Source: DASUAS01 sp963841415
GTDB lineage: Bacteria; Actinomycetota; Acidimicrobiia; IMCC26256; DASPTH01
Length of the DNA stretch: 64,000 nt
Assembly (NCBI GenBank): GCA_963841415.1
Contig: CAWJCN010000003.1
Span: 1,240,001-1,304,000, forward strand
Reading direction: 5' to 3'
Below, one piece after another: positions 34,378-43,041 of this stretch (position 1 is its first letter; each line of letters starts with the position of its first letter). Position numbers and translations under genes: made by a program. Below the pieces are notes generated by a model, which made no database searches, was not told the DNA's origin, and was given only the letters and a program-made list of their open reading frames with translations.

Positions 34378-35433
34378 GTGGTCGATCTGCAGCAGCTCAA
34401 CGAGGCGCTCCGGCCGGTGGCGCCGCCCCGCGTGCTGGAGGGTGTGTACACCGACGATCAGCACGAGCGGATCCTCGACGTGATCCGCCGGCACGGGCCG
34501 TGGCCCACGATCACCGCGCACCACTTCGAGACCGTCGAAGAGCTCGTCGCCACGACCTCAGGCCCGATGCGGGAAGGCGAGGGTGGCGCGAAGCTCACGC
34601 TCGACGACATCGCCACCGGTCATTTCCGCGGCTACTTCGCCAAGAACTCCGTGTGCTTCCATCCGGAGCTCGACGACTGCTTCTACAACAGCGAGTTCCT
34701 CACCCTGGCGCGGAAGTACTGGAACGCGGAGTACGCGAAACCGACGCACATGTTGTTCAACCTCTGCGGTCCGCACCACAGCGGGCTCAGCTCGCATGTC
34801 GACGCGGTGACCTTCCGCGGGGTGCGCATCGAGAATTCACCGGTCTGGTTGCAGAACGTGATGGGGAAGTCGGGGCTGTTCACTGACTACCTCGTGAAGA
34901 TGGCGCAGGTCATCACGTGGTGGTATCTGGGTGAGAACGGGACGTTCACGTACTGGCCCGACGGTCCGCTCGGACAACCGCAGCACCTCGATCATCCGCT
35001 CTGGAACAGGGGCGTGGTGGTGCAGAACGAGTCGATGTTCCACCGGGGTGATCCGGTCGGGCGGCCCGACGAGCGCGACATCCCCGGGCTCAAGCACCGG
35101 TCGCGCCTCGGTTACGACTCCGATCGTGACGCCTGGGCGATCACGACCGATGGCGAGGTGATCCGTCGGTACCGGCCCGACGAGATGCGACTGCTCGTGC
35201 ACTGGAACGCCGAGGTCTACACCGACATGGCCGAAGTCGAGCGGAACATGGACCACTCCGCCGACCTCACGCACGACGTCGTGTTCCACCGACTGCTCGC
35301 CGACATGCGCGCCAAAGGCGTCCACGTGACCGAGCCGACCGATCCGCTGCACGACGCAGAGTTCATCCGGGCCTTGATCGCGACGTACACCATCGCGCCC
35401 ACAACCGACTGGCTCACACCGTCGGCGGTTTGA
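34378..35433 (+). CDS. unassigned protein with HxD...H iron-oxygenase-like motif
   Basis: I do not recognise this 351-residue protein with certainty. It contains FNLCGPHHSGLSSHVDAVTFRG, where His-Val-Asp is an HxD pair, and VVQNESMFHRGDPVG, a plausible distal histidine about 90 residues later. That is the spacing of double-stranded beta-helix Fe(II)/2-oxoglutarate oxygenases such as the phytanoyl-CoA dioxygenase group. No signal peptide or membrane segment is present. GTG 34378 follows GAGGAG by seven bases. It is first in an operon with two amidohydrolases, an SDR, an NTF2-like protein and TetR. Confidence 0.6.
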   Translation: MVDLQQLNEALRPVAPPRVLEGVYTDDQHERILDVIRRHGPWPTITAHHFETVEELVATTSGPMREGEGGAKLTLDDIATGHFRGYFAKNSVCFHPELDDCFYNSEFLTLARKYWNAEYAKPTHMLFNLCGPHHSGLSSHVDAVTFRGVRIENSPVWLQNVMGKSGLFTDYLVKMAQVITWWYLGENGTFTYWPDGPLGQPQHLDHPLWNRGVVVQNESMFHRGDPVGRPDERDIPGLKHRSRLGYDSDRDAWAITTDGEVIRRYRPDEMRLLVHWNAEVYTDMAEVERNMDHSADLTHDVVFHRLLADMRAKGVHVTEPTDPLHDAEFIRALIATYTIAPTTDWLTPSAV

Positions 35434-35448
35434 CGGAAAGGGTTCGCA

Positions 35449-36620
35449 ATGATCATCGACGTCGACACGCATTGGGAAGCGATCTCGTACCACTCGGGGG
35501 AGCACCCGCTGGTCCCGTGGAGCGACGACCTGCCGTCGGGGGTCGACATGCTCGCGTTCGGCGTCGCCGGTGACCTGCTGCGCGCGCTGCCCGACGCGGA
35601 ACGCCCGACCGCGCACGAGCTCTTGCCCGCGTTGGTGCGGAAGGCGGAGTCGAGCGGGGGGCCAGTGGTGCTGCACCCGCTGCACGAGTCGTCGGCCGCC
35701 GAGCGGGTTGCGTGGATGGACGGTGTGGGCATCGACCACTGCCTGGTGAATCCGGGCGCATACTGGCAGCAGCTGCAGTTCGTGCCGCGCGCCGACTGGT
35801 CGCGCGCGATCGAGCGCTGCAACGCGTTCCTCGGCGAACAGCTCGGTGGCACGGATCGCTTGCATCCGGTCGCGCTCGCCGACGTGAGCGATCCGTCGGT
35901 CACGGTGGCGCAGCTCGAGCACGCGCGGGCCGGGGCGCGCGTGCGTTCTTCGTGTCCACCGACAACGGTCGTCCCCAGGGCGGTCGCTCGCCGGGTCATC
36001 CCGACCTCGATCCCGTGTGGGAGGCTGCGGTCCGTCTCGGGATGGTCGCGGTGATCCACGTGGGCAACACCGAGGCCGACTTCAGCGGGTGGGCCGACAT
36101 CGGCTGGCGCGACGAACGCAGCGCCGGCATCAGCGGTCTGGTGCGGCTCGCCAACACCCAGCGCGTGCACGCGGCGCAGAACCTGATCGCGGGGATGCTG
36201 TACGGCGGGGTGTTCGCCCGTCATCCCGAGCTCACCGTGCTGCTCGAGGAGATGCGCGTGAACTGGGTGCCGCCGTTCTTTGCCACCCTCGAGCGCCAGT
36301 CCTTGCCGTCACCGGCGCTGGGCGACTGGCCGTACGAGGTGTCGGGCGGCGACATGCTGCGCCGCAACGTGCGTTCGACGCCGCTGCCCGGCTTCGGCGA
36401 CCTCGACGCGCTCGACGTGCTCGCCGAACTGCCGGACCAGGTCGTGTGGTCGTCCGACTATCCGCACTTCGAGGGCAACGCGAAACCGATCGAGCTGTAC
36501 GGCAGCGGCCTCGATGAGCTCGACGGCGAGCTGCGGGCTTGGTTCATGGGCGGCAACGTCGAGCAGTGCTTCGCCCGGACCGGCGACCCACTCCCTGCCC
36601 GCGCCACCACGAGAGGATGA
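35449..36620 (+). CDS. amidohydrolase-2 family hydrolase, with frameshift
   Basis: The roughly 390-residue amidohydrolase has MIIDVDTHWEAISYH at the N-terminus, VAVIHVGNTEADFSGW in the middle, ARHPELTVLLEEMRVNWVPPF, and VVWSSDYPHFEGNAKP with the catalytic aspartate. The frame breaks at about base 35931 in CGGGCCGGGGCGC, where one C appears missing; adding it gives LEHARARGARAFFVSTDN. The span is one base short of a multiple of three. It is closely related to the gene at 37396 in the same operon (shared SSDYPH-EGN and NVR-TPLP/ISPIP layout), suggesting two related substrates or a heteromer. Confidence 0.87.
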
Positions 36621-36622
36621 CC

Positions 36623-37399
36623 ATGCGAGACACCGCAGAGCTGTTCGATCTCACCGGCAAGGTGGTGATCGTCACCGGCTCGACCAAGGGGATCGGGCGG
36701 GCGATGGTCGAGGGCATGGCGCGCGCGGGCGCGTCGGTCGTCGTCAGCAGCCGCAAGCAGGAGCTGTGCGACGAGGTGGCGAAGGAGGTCGCGAACGCCA
36801 CCGGCGCCGACGTGCTCGGCCTCGCCTGCCACGTCGGCGAGTGGGACGCGATCCCCGCGTTCGTCGACAGCGTGCACGCGCGCTTCGGCCGCATCGACGG
36901 TCTGGTGAACAACGCGGGCATCAACCCCGCGCGCATCGGTCCCGCCGACATGACGCTCGACTACTGGCGCAAGGTGTTCTCGGTGAACCTGGAAGGCCCG
37001 CTCCGGCTCTCCCAGACCGTGTTTCCGATCATGCGCGACCAGGGCGGTGGCAGCATCGTGAACATCGGGACCATGGCCGCCTACTCCGGGGGCGCCAGCA
37101 TCTGCGCGTACGGTTCGTCGAAGGCCGCGCTGCTGAACCTCACCAAGAGCATGGCGATGGACTGGGCGCAGTCGAACGTGCGTGTCAACATGCTCTCGCC
37201 GGGCCCGTTCATGAGCGAGATGATGGAGGGCGGCGCCAAGACGCAACCCGGCTTCTACGACCTCGTCGCGGGCGGCACGTTCATGAAGCGCATCGCCGAC
37301 CCGCAGGAGATCGTCGGACCCGTCTGCTACCTGGTGAGCGACGCGTCGTCGTTCGTCACGGGAGACGATCTCTCCGTTTCCGGCGGGATGCTCAAGTGA
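36623..37399 (+). CDS. short-chain dehydrogenase/reductase
   Basis: The 258-residue SDR has TGSTKGIG, LVNNAGINPAR, the serine in NIGTMAAYSGG (here Thr/Met around the usual Ser position), YGSSK as the Tyr/Lys pair and MLSPGPFMSEM. Catalytic Ser is normally at the NIGS/T position; here the aligned residue is Thr, which can substitute in some SDRs. I chose ATG 36623, with GAGAGG six bases upstream; ATG 36617 would sit on the ribosome site. The stop overlaps the GTG of the next amidohydrolase. Confidence 0.92.
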   Translation: MRDTAELFDLTGKVVIVTGSTKGIGRAMVEGMARAGASVVVSSRKQELCDEVAKEVANATGADVLGLACHVGEWDAIPAFVDSVHARFGRIDGLVNNAGINPARIGPADMTLDYWRKVFSVNLEGPLRLSQTVFPIMRDQGGGSIVNIGTMAAYSGGASICAYGSSKAALLNLTKSMAMDWAQSNVRVNMLSPGPFMSEMMEGGAKTQPGFYDLVAGGTFMKRIADPQEIVGPVCYLVSDASSFVTGDDLSVSGGMLK

Positions 37400-38592
37400 G
37401 CGCGCCTGTTTCGGTCGTCGACGTCGACGCCCACTTCGAACCGGCCGCTGATTGGCTCGACGACTTCCCGGCGCTGCAGGCCGAGCTGCCCGAGAAGCTG
37501 CCCGACAGCGACCCGCGGTTCCGGATGGACACCGGTGAGATGTTCGCCTACTTCGTGTCCGACGACCTCCTCCGCAACGTGTCGCGCGATCGGCGTATGC
37601 CGATCGAGCGTCTGGTCACCCCGGCGATGCAGATCATGTTCGACCCCGACCGCCCGCTCGGCGTCGGGTACGAGGGAGCGGACCAGTTCAAGCCGATGAC
37701 CGATCCCAAGGCACGCGTGGCGTGGATGGACGAGGTCGGCATCGGCGTGCAGCACGTGATCTCGGGCGCCGGCTACACGCTCGCGCGCGCCATCGACGAC
37801 CCCGCGCTCAGCCGACGGGCGCTGGAGGCGGTCAACACCTGGATGACCGACGCCGCCGCCGATCACCGCGAGCGGATCCGGCCCGTGACGTCGCTGCGCT
37901 TCGACGACCTCGACTGGGTCGTCGCCGAGCTCACGCGCATGCGCGAGCGGGGGAGCCGCGCGTTCCTGGTGTCGGCCGAGCCCGCGGGCGGGATCCCGCC
38001 GATGCATCCCGACTTCGACAAGGTGTGGTCCGCCGCCACCGATCTCGGGATGATCGCCCACCTCCACGTGGGCATGAACCCGGGCCTCTTCCACCCGGCC
38101 TGGGCGAACACCGACGATCCCGCGATCATCCGGCTGATCTCACTGCAGAACCCCCACCACAGCGCGCAGGTCTTTCTCACTGCGCTCGTGTTCGGCGGAG
38201 TGTTCGAGCGCCACCCCGACCTCACCGTTCTCGTGTCCGAGCTCGGCATCGACTGGTTCCCCGGTTGGGTCGACAAGGTCGACGCCATGGCCGCGCCCGG
38301 TGTGAGCCCGCTGGTGGTGGGCGACTACCGCTGGCCGCTCACTCCGCGTCAGTACGTGGAGCGCAACGTGCGGATCTCGCCGATCCCCGCGGCGCACGAG
38401 TCGCCGATCGCGCTGATGGAGCGCGTGCCCGGAGTGGCGGTCTTCTCGTCCGACTACCCCCACTACGAGGGCAACCCCGACCCGCTCGCGCACTACGAGC
38501 AGGAATTCTCAGCCGTCGACGACGCGACGCGTTCGCAGTTCCTCGGCGGCGCCATCGTCGAGGCCTACGCCCGCATGGGCGATCCGATCTGA
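37396..38592 (+). CDS. amidohydrolase-2 family hydrolase
   Basis: The 398-residue amidohydrolase has SVVDVDAHFEPAADWLDDFP at the N-terminus, MIAHLHVGMNPGLFHPAW in the middle, RHPDLTVLVSELGIDWFPGWV and VAVFSSDYPHYEGNPDPL. It is intact and a close relative of the frameshifted gene at 35449, separated from it only by the SDR. GTG 37396 overlaps the SDR stop (GTGA). Confidence 0.9.
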   Translation: MSAPVSVVDVDAHFEPAADWLDDFPALQAELPEKLPDSDPRFRMDTGEMFAYFVSDDLLRNVSRDRRMPIERLVTPAMQIMFDPDRPLGVGYEGADQFKPMTDPKARVAWMDEVGIGVQHVISGAGYTLARAIDDPALSRRALEAVNTWMTDAAADHRERIRPVTSLRFDDLDWVVAELTRMRERGSRAFLVSAEPAGGIPPMHPDFDKVWSAATDLGMIAHLHVGMNPGLFHPAWANTDDPAIIRLISLQNPHHSAQVFLTALVFGGVFERHPDLTVLVSELGIDWFPGWVDKVDAMAAPGVSPLVVGDYRWPLTPRQYVERNVRISPIPAAHESPIALMERVPGVAVFSSDYPHYEGNPDPLAHYEQEFSAVDDATRSQFLGGAIVEAYARMGDPI

Positions 38593-38614
38593 CCGACCGA
38601 AGGGACCCGTACCC

Positions 38615-39058
38615 ATGATCGATGCAGCCGCGGTGCAGGATCTCGTCGCCCGGTGGTGGTGGAACTACGACGAGGGCAACTTCAAGGTGCTCACCGAGTT
38701 GCTCACCGACGACGTGCACTTCTCCTGCCGCACCGACAGCGGCACGACCGACTACGAAGAGTTCGTGCGCGCCGACTACACGGGACGTGAGGCGGTGATG
38801 GCGTGGCAGACCGATCACCGGCTGCACAGCCCGTACCCGCTGCGTCACAACGGCACGAACGTGCATATCGTCGAGCAGCGCGGCGACGAGGCCACGTTCG
38901 CGTCGTACATCTTCGTCTCGCAGATCGTCGGTGGCGTGTCACCGCTCTCGACGGCGATCGTCAACGGCCGGGTGCGTCGTGAGGGCGGCACACTGCTTCT
39001 CGCCGACCTCGAGGTGGTCCTCGACACCATGGAGTCGAAGCCGTTGAACGAGCGATGA
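38615..39058 (+). CDS. SnoaL/NTF2-like protein
   Basis: The 147-residue protein with an SnoaL-like fold has AAAVQDLVARWWWNYDEGNFKVLTELLTDDVHFSCR, DYTGREAVMAW, the HNGTNVHIVEQRGDEATFASYIF strands and GTLLLADLEVVLDTM. In ring-hydroxylating and polyketide systems this fold acts as small subunit, cyclase or dehydratase. AAGGGA precedes the ATG. Gap to the TetR gene is 19 bp. Confidence 0.83.
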   Translation: MIDAAAVQDLVARWWWNYDEGNFKVLTELLTDDVHFSCRTDSGTTDYEEFVRADYTGREAVMAWQTDHRLHSPYPLRHNGTNVHIVEQRGDEATFASYIFVSQIVGGVSPLSTAIVNGRVRREGGTLLLADLEVVLDTMESKPLNER

Positions 39059-39077
39059 CCGTGGTTACCATTCCCAC

Positions 39078-39665
39078 ATGGCCGAACCGCTGACGCAGAA
39101 GGCGCGCAGCACACGCGCCGCGCTCGTGCGGTCCGCCTACGACCTGTTCATCGAGCAGGGCTACGGCGCGGTCTCGGTGCGTGACCTCGCCCGCCGCACC
39201 CAGGTGACCAGCGGCGCCATCTACGGGCACTTCCGCAACAAGGCTGACCTGCTCGTGGCCGCCATCGCGGACCACATCGATCGCGACCTCTACCTCAAGA
39301 CCGATGGGCGGACCGGGCTGCGTTCGTACCTGCAGCGCCAGTGGCGCGGCTACCGCTCACGCGCCGGGTTGCGCGCACTCCTCGTGGAAGCCGCGGCCGC
39401 GGCGCGGGTCGACCCCGAGGTCGAGCGCCAGATGCACGACCTGCAGACCGCGAAGCTCGCGGAGTGGAAGGCGATCTACCACGAGATCCAGCAGGAGGAA
39501 GGCCTCGATCCCGACGTCGACATGGACGCGGTGCTGATCATGTTGTGGGCCACCGAGCTCGGACTCGGTCTCCTCGAATCGTGGGACCTCGAGCTGCCGA
39601 AGCCGGCGACATGGGCGAACCTCGCCGACCGCATCCTCAGCTCACTCGAGCCACCGGCGCGCTGA
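39078..39665 (+). CDS. TetR-family regulator ending catabolic operon
   Basis: The 195-residue regulator has the helix-turn-helix VSVRDLARRTQVTSGAIYGHFRNKADLL after RAALVRSAYDLFIEQGYG. As the last gene of the 34378-39665 set it probably autoregulates that operon from the upstream promoter. It faces the MFS gene, whose stop lies ten bases away. Confidence 0.92.
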   Translation: MAEPLTQKARSTRAALVRSAYDLFIEQGYGAVSVRDLARRTQVTSGAIYGHFRNKADLLVAAIADHIDRDLYLKTDGRTGLRSYLQRQWRGYRSRAGLRALLVEAAAAARVDPEVERQMHDLQTAKLAEWKAIYHEIQQEEGLDPDVDMDAVLIMLWATELGLGLLESWDLELPKPATWANLADRILSSLEPPAR

Positions 39666-39674
39666 CCCGCGCCG

Positions 39675-40961
39675 CTACAGCACCGGATCGATCTCGACCG
39701 TCGGCACCAGCGCCGGATCGTCGACCTCGGCATGGATGTCGAGGCTGACCACCCGCAGCCCTCGCGTCGCGAGCACCCAGGCGAGGAACGCGAACATCAC
39801 GACCGCGGCGATGCCGACCGCTTCGCCCGGACCCACCGCCGACCCGATGGCGCCACCGACGAGCGCGGCGATGGGCACGCCGCCGGCCGTCATCATCGTG
39901 TAGAGGCCCATGACGCGGCCGCGGAACGCGTCGGGGGATCCCGCGATGAGGAGGCCCTGGGTCACCGTGCTCAACACGAAGAACGCGAACCCGAATCCGG
40001 CGAGCGCCATCGCCGTCACCCAGAGCGTCGTCGACGTGCTGATGAACACGTACATCGTGGCGATGCAGCCGAGTGCGCCGCCGATCGCGATGCGGCGACG
40101 ACGGTCGGTGAGGAACTCGCCCGCGACCATGGCGCCGACGATCGCGCCCACGCCGGTCATCGTCTGCAGCAGCGCGTAGCCGGAGGAGCCTTCGTGCAGG
40201 AGGTCGGTGACGATCACCGGCATGAGGGCCGCGTGGTACACCACGAACGTCGTCACGAACGTGACGAGGAGCAGGAACCCGATCTGCCGCTCGCGGCGCG
40301 CGAACTCGAAGCCGAGCGCGAGTTGGCGGCGCATCGGCTCGTGCGTCTCGTGGGATCGGGTCGTCGTGCGCACGAACGCCCACGCCAGCACCACCGCGAA
40401 GAAGCTCGCGGCGTTGAGGTAGAACGCCCACTGGAGACCCCAGCCGCTGATCACGAGCGCGGCCATCGACGGGCCCAGGATGCGGGTGAGGTTGTTCACC
40501 ACGCTCATCGACGCGACCGCTTCGGGCAGCTCGTCACCGGGCACGATCTCGCCGACCACGGCACTCATGGCCGGCTGGGTGAGCGCGGTGGCGATGCCGC
40601 CGATCGCCGCGAGCGCCAAGAGCAGCGGGATGGTCTGCTCGCCGGTGGCGACGAGGACGCCCAGGACGATCGACGGCGGGACCGCGAGGATGCTGCCGAG
40701 CACCACGATGCGCCGCCGCGGGAAGCGATCGGCGAGCGCACCGCCCACCGGCGACAGCAACAGGAACGGGAGGAACTGCGCCACCAGGCTCAGCGACACC
40801 GCGAACGGCCAGCCGCTCAGTTGGCGGATGGCCCAACCGAGCGCGACGTACTGCCCCCAGGTGCCGAGTTGCGACACGCCGTTGCCGATCTGCACCAACG
40901 CGAAGTCGCGGTGGCGCATGACCCGGATCGAGCGGGGGAGGCGCGACTGGAGGGCGGCCAT
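39675..40961 (-). CDS. MFS transporter (DHA3/EntS-like)
   Basis: The 428-residue, 12-TM major facilitator has RDFALVQIGNGVSQLGTWGQYVALGWA, GGALADRFPRRRIVVLG (motif A), LPEAVASMSVVNNLTRILGPSMAALVI, and the DAFRGRVMGLYTMMTAGG motif of the MFS_3/EntS exporter branch. It probably exports a siderophore, drug or lipophilic intermediate. No dedicated regulator is adjacent except the convergent TetR gene. Confidence 0.9.
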   Translation of the reverse strand: MAALQSRLPRSIRVMRHRDFALVQIGNGVSQLGTWGQYVALGWAIRQLSGWPFAVSLSLVAQFLPFLLLSPVGGALADRFPRRRIVVLGSILAVPPSIVLGVLVATGEQTIPLLLALAAIGGIATALTQPAMSAVVGEIVPGDELPEAVASMSVVNNLTRILGPSMAALVISGWGLQWAFYLNAASFFAVVLAWAFVRTTTRSHETHEPMRRQLALGFEFARRERQIGFLLLVTFVTTFVVYHAALMPVIVTDLLHEGSSGYALLQTMTGVGAIVGAMVAGEFLTDRRRRIAIGGALGCIATMYVFISTSTTLWVTAMALAGFGFAFFVLSTVTQGLLIAGSPDAFRGRVMGLYTMMTAGGVPIAALVGGAIGSAVGPGEAVGIAAVVMFAFLAWVLATRGLRVVSLDIHAEVDDPALVPTVEIDPVL

Positions 40962-41062
40962 GTGGCCGTCACTCTGGCCGGACGTGCCGCACCGACGCCA
41001 GGTGAGGCGGGCGCCGTGCCTCTGTGCTACGACACCGGGTCCGGAGATCGAAGGAGCGACGG

Positions 41063-41845
41063 ATGAGCGAAGATCGACTGGCCGGGCGGCGCGTGCTCGT
41101 GATGGGTGCGTCGGCCGGCATCGGGCGGGTCGTGGCGCAGCGGCTCTGCGCGGCGGGCGCGCACGTCGCGTTCGCCGCCCGGCGCAAGGACGTGTGCGAG
41201 GAGGCCGCGGGTGGGGTGTCGGGCCGATCGGTCGCGCTGTCGTGCGACGTGACCGACGAGGCGCAGTGCCGGCAGGTCATCGACGATGCGGTGGCGCAGC
41301 TCGGTGGGCTCGACGACGTCGTCTTCTCGACCGGTGCGATCTCGGTGGTCGCGCTCGACGCCGCCGATGCCGACTGGTGGCGGCGGACGTTCGAGACCAA
41401 CGTGATGGGCGCCGCGTTGCTGACCAAGTACGCGCTCCCGCACGTGAAGCAGCGTCCGGGTTCCTTCGTGTACCTGTCGTCGGTGTCGAGCATCGGCCCC
41501 GCATGGCCCGGCATCGGTGTGTACACCGCGACCAAGGCCGCGTTGAACCGGATGGTCGAGACGTGGCGGGTGGAGCACCCCGAGGTCGGGTTCGTCCGAG
41601 TGTTCGTGGGGCCCACCGACAACGCCGGGACAGGCACCGACTTCGACCTGAGCGCGCTGGAGCACATGGGCCGTTGGGCCGCGCTGGGGGTGGCGTCGGG
41701 AGCGATGGATGCTCCGGAGTCCATCGCCGACGCGGTCGAGCTCGTGCTCGGCAGCGACGCGCGCATCGCCGACGTGACCGTCGCCCCGAAGGACCCGCCG
41801 CTGCCCTGGGCGGGCGTGCCCTCGGGAGAGATCCCGCTGGCCTGA
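41063..41845 (+). CDS. short-chain dehydrogenase/reductase
   Basis: The 260-residue SDR has MGASAGIG, the FSTGAIS segment in place of NNAG, YLSSVSSIG with the catalytic serine, YTATK as the Tyr/Lys pair, and FVGPTDNAGTG. The altered NNAG motif (STGA) and cofactor motif place it in a divergent SDR branch. AAGGAG precedes ATG 41063. It ends six bases before the convergent gene at 41852. Confidence 0.9.
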   Translation: MSEDRLAGRRVLVMGASAGIGRVVAQRLCAAGAHVAFAARRKDVCEEAAGGVSGRSVALSCDVTDEAQCRQVIDDAVAQLGGLDDVVFSTGAISVVALDAADADWWRRTFETNVMGAALLTKYALPHVKQRPGSFVYLSSVSSIGPAWPGIGVYTATKAALNRMVETWRVEHPEVGFVRVFVGPTDNAGTGTDFDLSALEHMGRWAALGVASGAMDAPESIADAVELVLGSDARIADVTVAPKDPPLPWAGVPSGEIPLA

Positions 41846-41851
41846 CGCGAC

Positions 41852-42904
41852 TCAGCCGACGTCGCTGGAGGCCGACGAGCGCTCGATCATCCCGGTGGCG
41901 CGCTCGCCGTCCCACTCGTACTCGCAGACGGCCTGCTGCAGGCGGAAGTCGGCCATCCCCGGCCCCGCGTTGGCGGCGTTCATCACCATGCACGTGGAGA
42001 GGACGGTGGTACCCCGGATCGTCTCGGTGCGACCGTCCTCGGTCTCGAGGGTCACGGTCGTGTCCTGGCCCCTGGGCGCCAGGTCGCGCAGCCAGGGTGC
42101 GTCGGAGACCCAGGCCGGGATGAGCTCACCGTCGCCGTCGAACAGGAAGCCCTCGTTGAACGTGGCCTTGCCGTCGTCGCGCGGCGGATAGAGGCAGAGC
42201 CCGAAGGCGCGGCCGCTCGGGAACACGGTCGACTGCCAGACGTGACCGCGGAACGTGGCCAGACGACGGATGCCGGCGCGGCGGATGCGCAGGCCGCCGC
42301 CGTCGAGCGTGTACTCGTCGTCGCCGACGCGCAGCGTGCCGGTGGTGCGGAAGAGCTGCTCGAAGCGAGGACCGCCCATGAGGTCGCCCTCTTCCTGCGT
42401 CGCGAGGACGCGACCGGCTTCCTCGAGCAGGGAACCACTCTCCCAGGGCGGCGCCGCAGAACGGATGTCGTACTCGAGCTCGACCGGCACGACCTCGCGG
42501 CTGCCGGAGCCCGGCGGCGCGCCTGCGATCTGCGCCTCGATCGACGTGACCGTCGCATCGCCCTGGATGCGCGCCTTCCAGTGCTCGAACGGCTTCACCA
42601 GCTCGAACTCGATGGGCCCGGCACCGAGGATGCGCGGCTTGCCGTCGGCGCCACGCGGGTCGTGGACCTTGCCCGCGCCGAACATGTTGAGCACCCGCCC
42701 GTTCGCGAACGCGAGGTTGAACTGGATGTCGTGGGTCTCCCACTGGTCGGCGACCGCCTCGACGCCGATGCGCGGCATGCCGAAGTCGGTGCCGTTGTCC
42801 CACACCCAGGTGTTCACCGACTCGCGCATCTCGGGGTCGGAGGGCTGCTCGGCGAACACGAACTCGCGGTCGTCCGACAGTCCACCGGTCAGGTCGATGG
42901 CCAT
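41852..42904 (-). CDS. unassigned 350-residue protein, possibly AttH/CrtC-like beta fold
   Basis: I cannot name this family with confidence. The protein is soluble, with no signal peptide or cysteine motif, and is rich in beta-type segments: WVWDNGTDFGMPRIGVEAV, KPFEHWKARIQGDATVTSIEAQIAG, RFEQLFRTTGTLRVGDDEYTLDGGGLRIRRAG, and FPSGRAFGLCLYPPRDDGKATFNEGFLF. The repeated R-G-H-V-W-Q-S-type strands recall the two-barrel lipocalin-like domains of AttH/carotenoid hydratase relatives that occur beside mycobacterial lipid genes. GGGAGGATT precedes the ATG. It is divergent from an HSL-type esterase across an intergenic region with paired dyads. Confidence 0.7.
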   Translation of the reverse strand: MAIDLTGGLSDDREFVFAEQPSDPEMRESVNTWVWDNGTDFGMPRIGVEAVADQWETHDIQFNLAFANGRVLNMFGAGKVHDPRGADGKPRILGAGPIEFELVKPFEHWKARIQGDATVTSIEAQIAGAPPGSGSREVVPVELEYDIRSAAPPWESGSLLEEAGRVLATQEEGDLMGGPRFEQLFRTTGTLRVGDDEYTLDGGGLRIRRAGIRRLATFRGHVWQSTVFPSGRAFGLCLYPPRDDGKATFNEGFLFDGDGELIPAWVSDAPWLRDLAPRGQDTTVTLETEDGRTETIRGTTVLSTCMVMNAANAGPGMADFRLQQAVCEYEWDGERATGMIERSSASSDVG

Positions 42905-42925
42905 GGAATCCTCCCAGTCCGTCGG

Positions 42926-42971
42926 CCTGTCTGCTGCGGCCGACAGGTATTTGGTGACAGCACGATGTCAC
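42926..42971. promoter_or_regulatory. paired GACA/TGTC dyads in divergent promoter region
   Basis: CCTGTC (42926-42931) with GACAGG (42942-42947), and GTGACA (42954-42959) with TGTCAC (42966-42971), make two perfect 6-bp-armed inverted repeats side by side. Four TGTC/GACA half-sites thus lie in 46 bp between the leftward gene at 41852 and the rightward esterase at 43042. This suggests cooperative binding of a dimeric regulator controlling both, though no regulator gene is adjacent. Confidence 0.6.
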
Positions 42972-43041
42972 GAATGTGGCGAGCCCGTCAATCACGGCGG
43001 ATGGCGTACGGTGGCGCACCGATCGGCGAAGGGGGAGTGCG

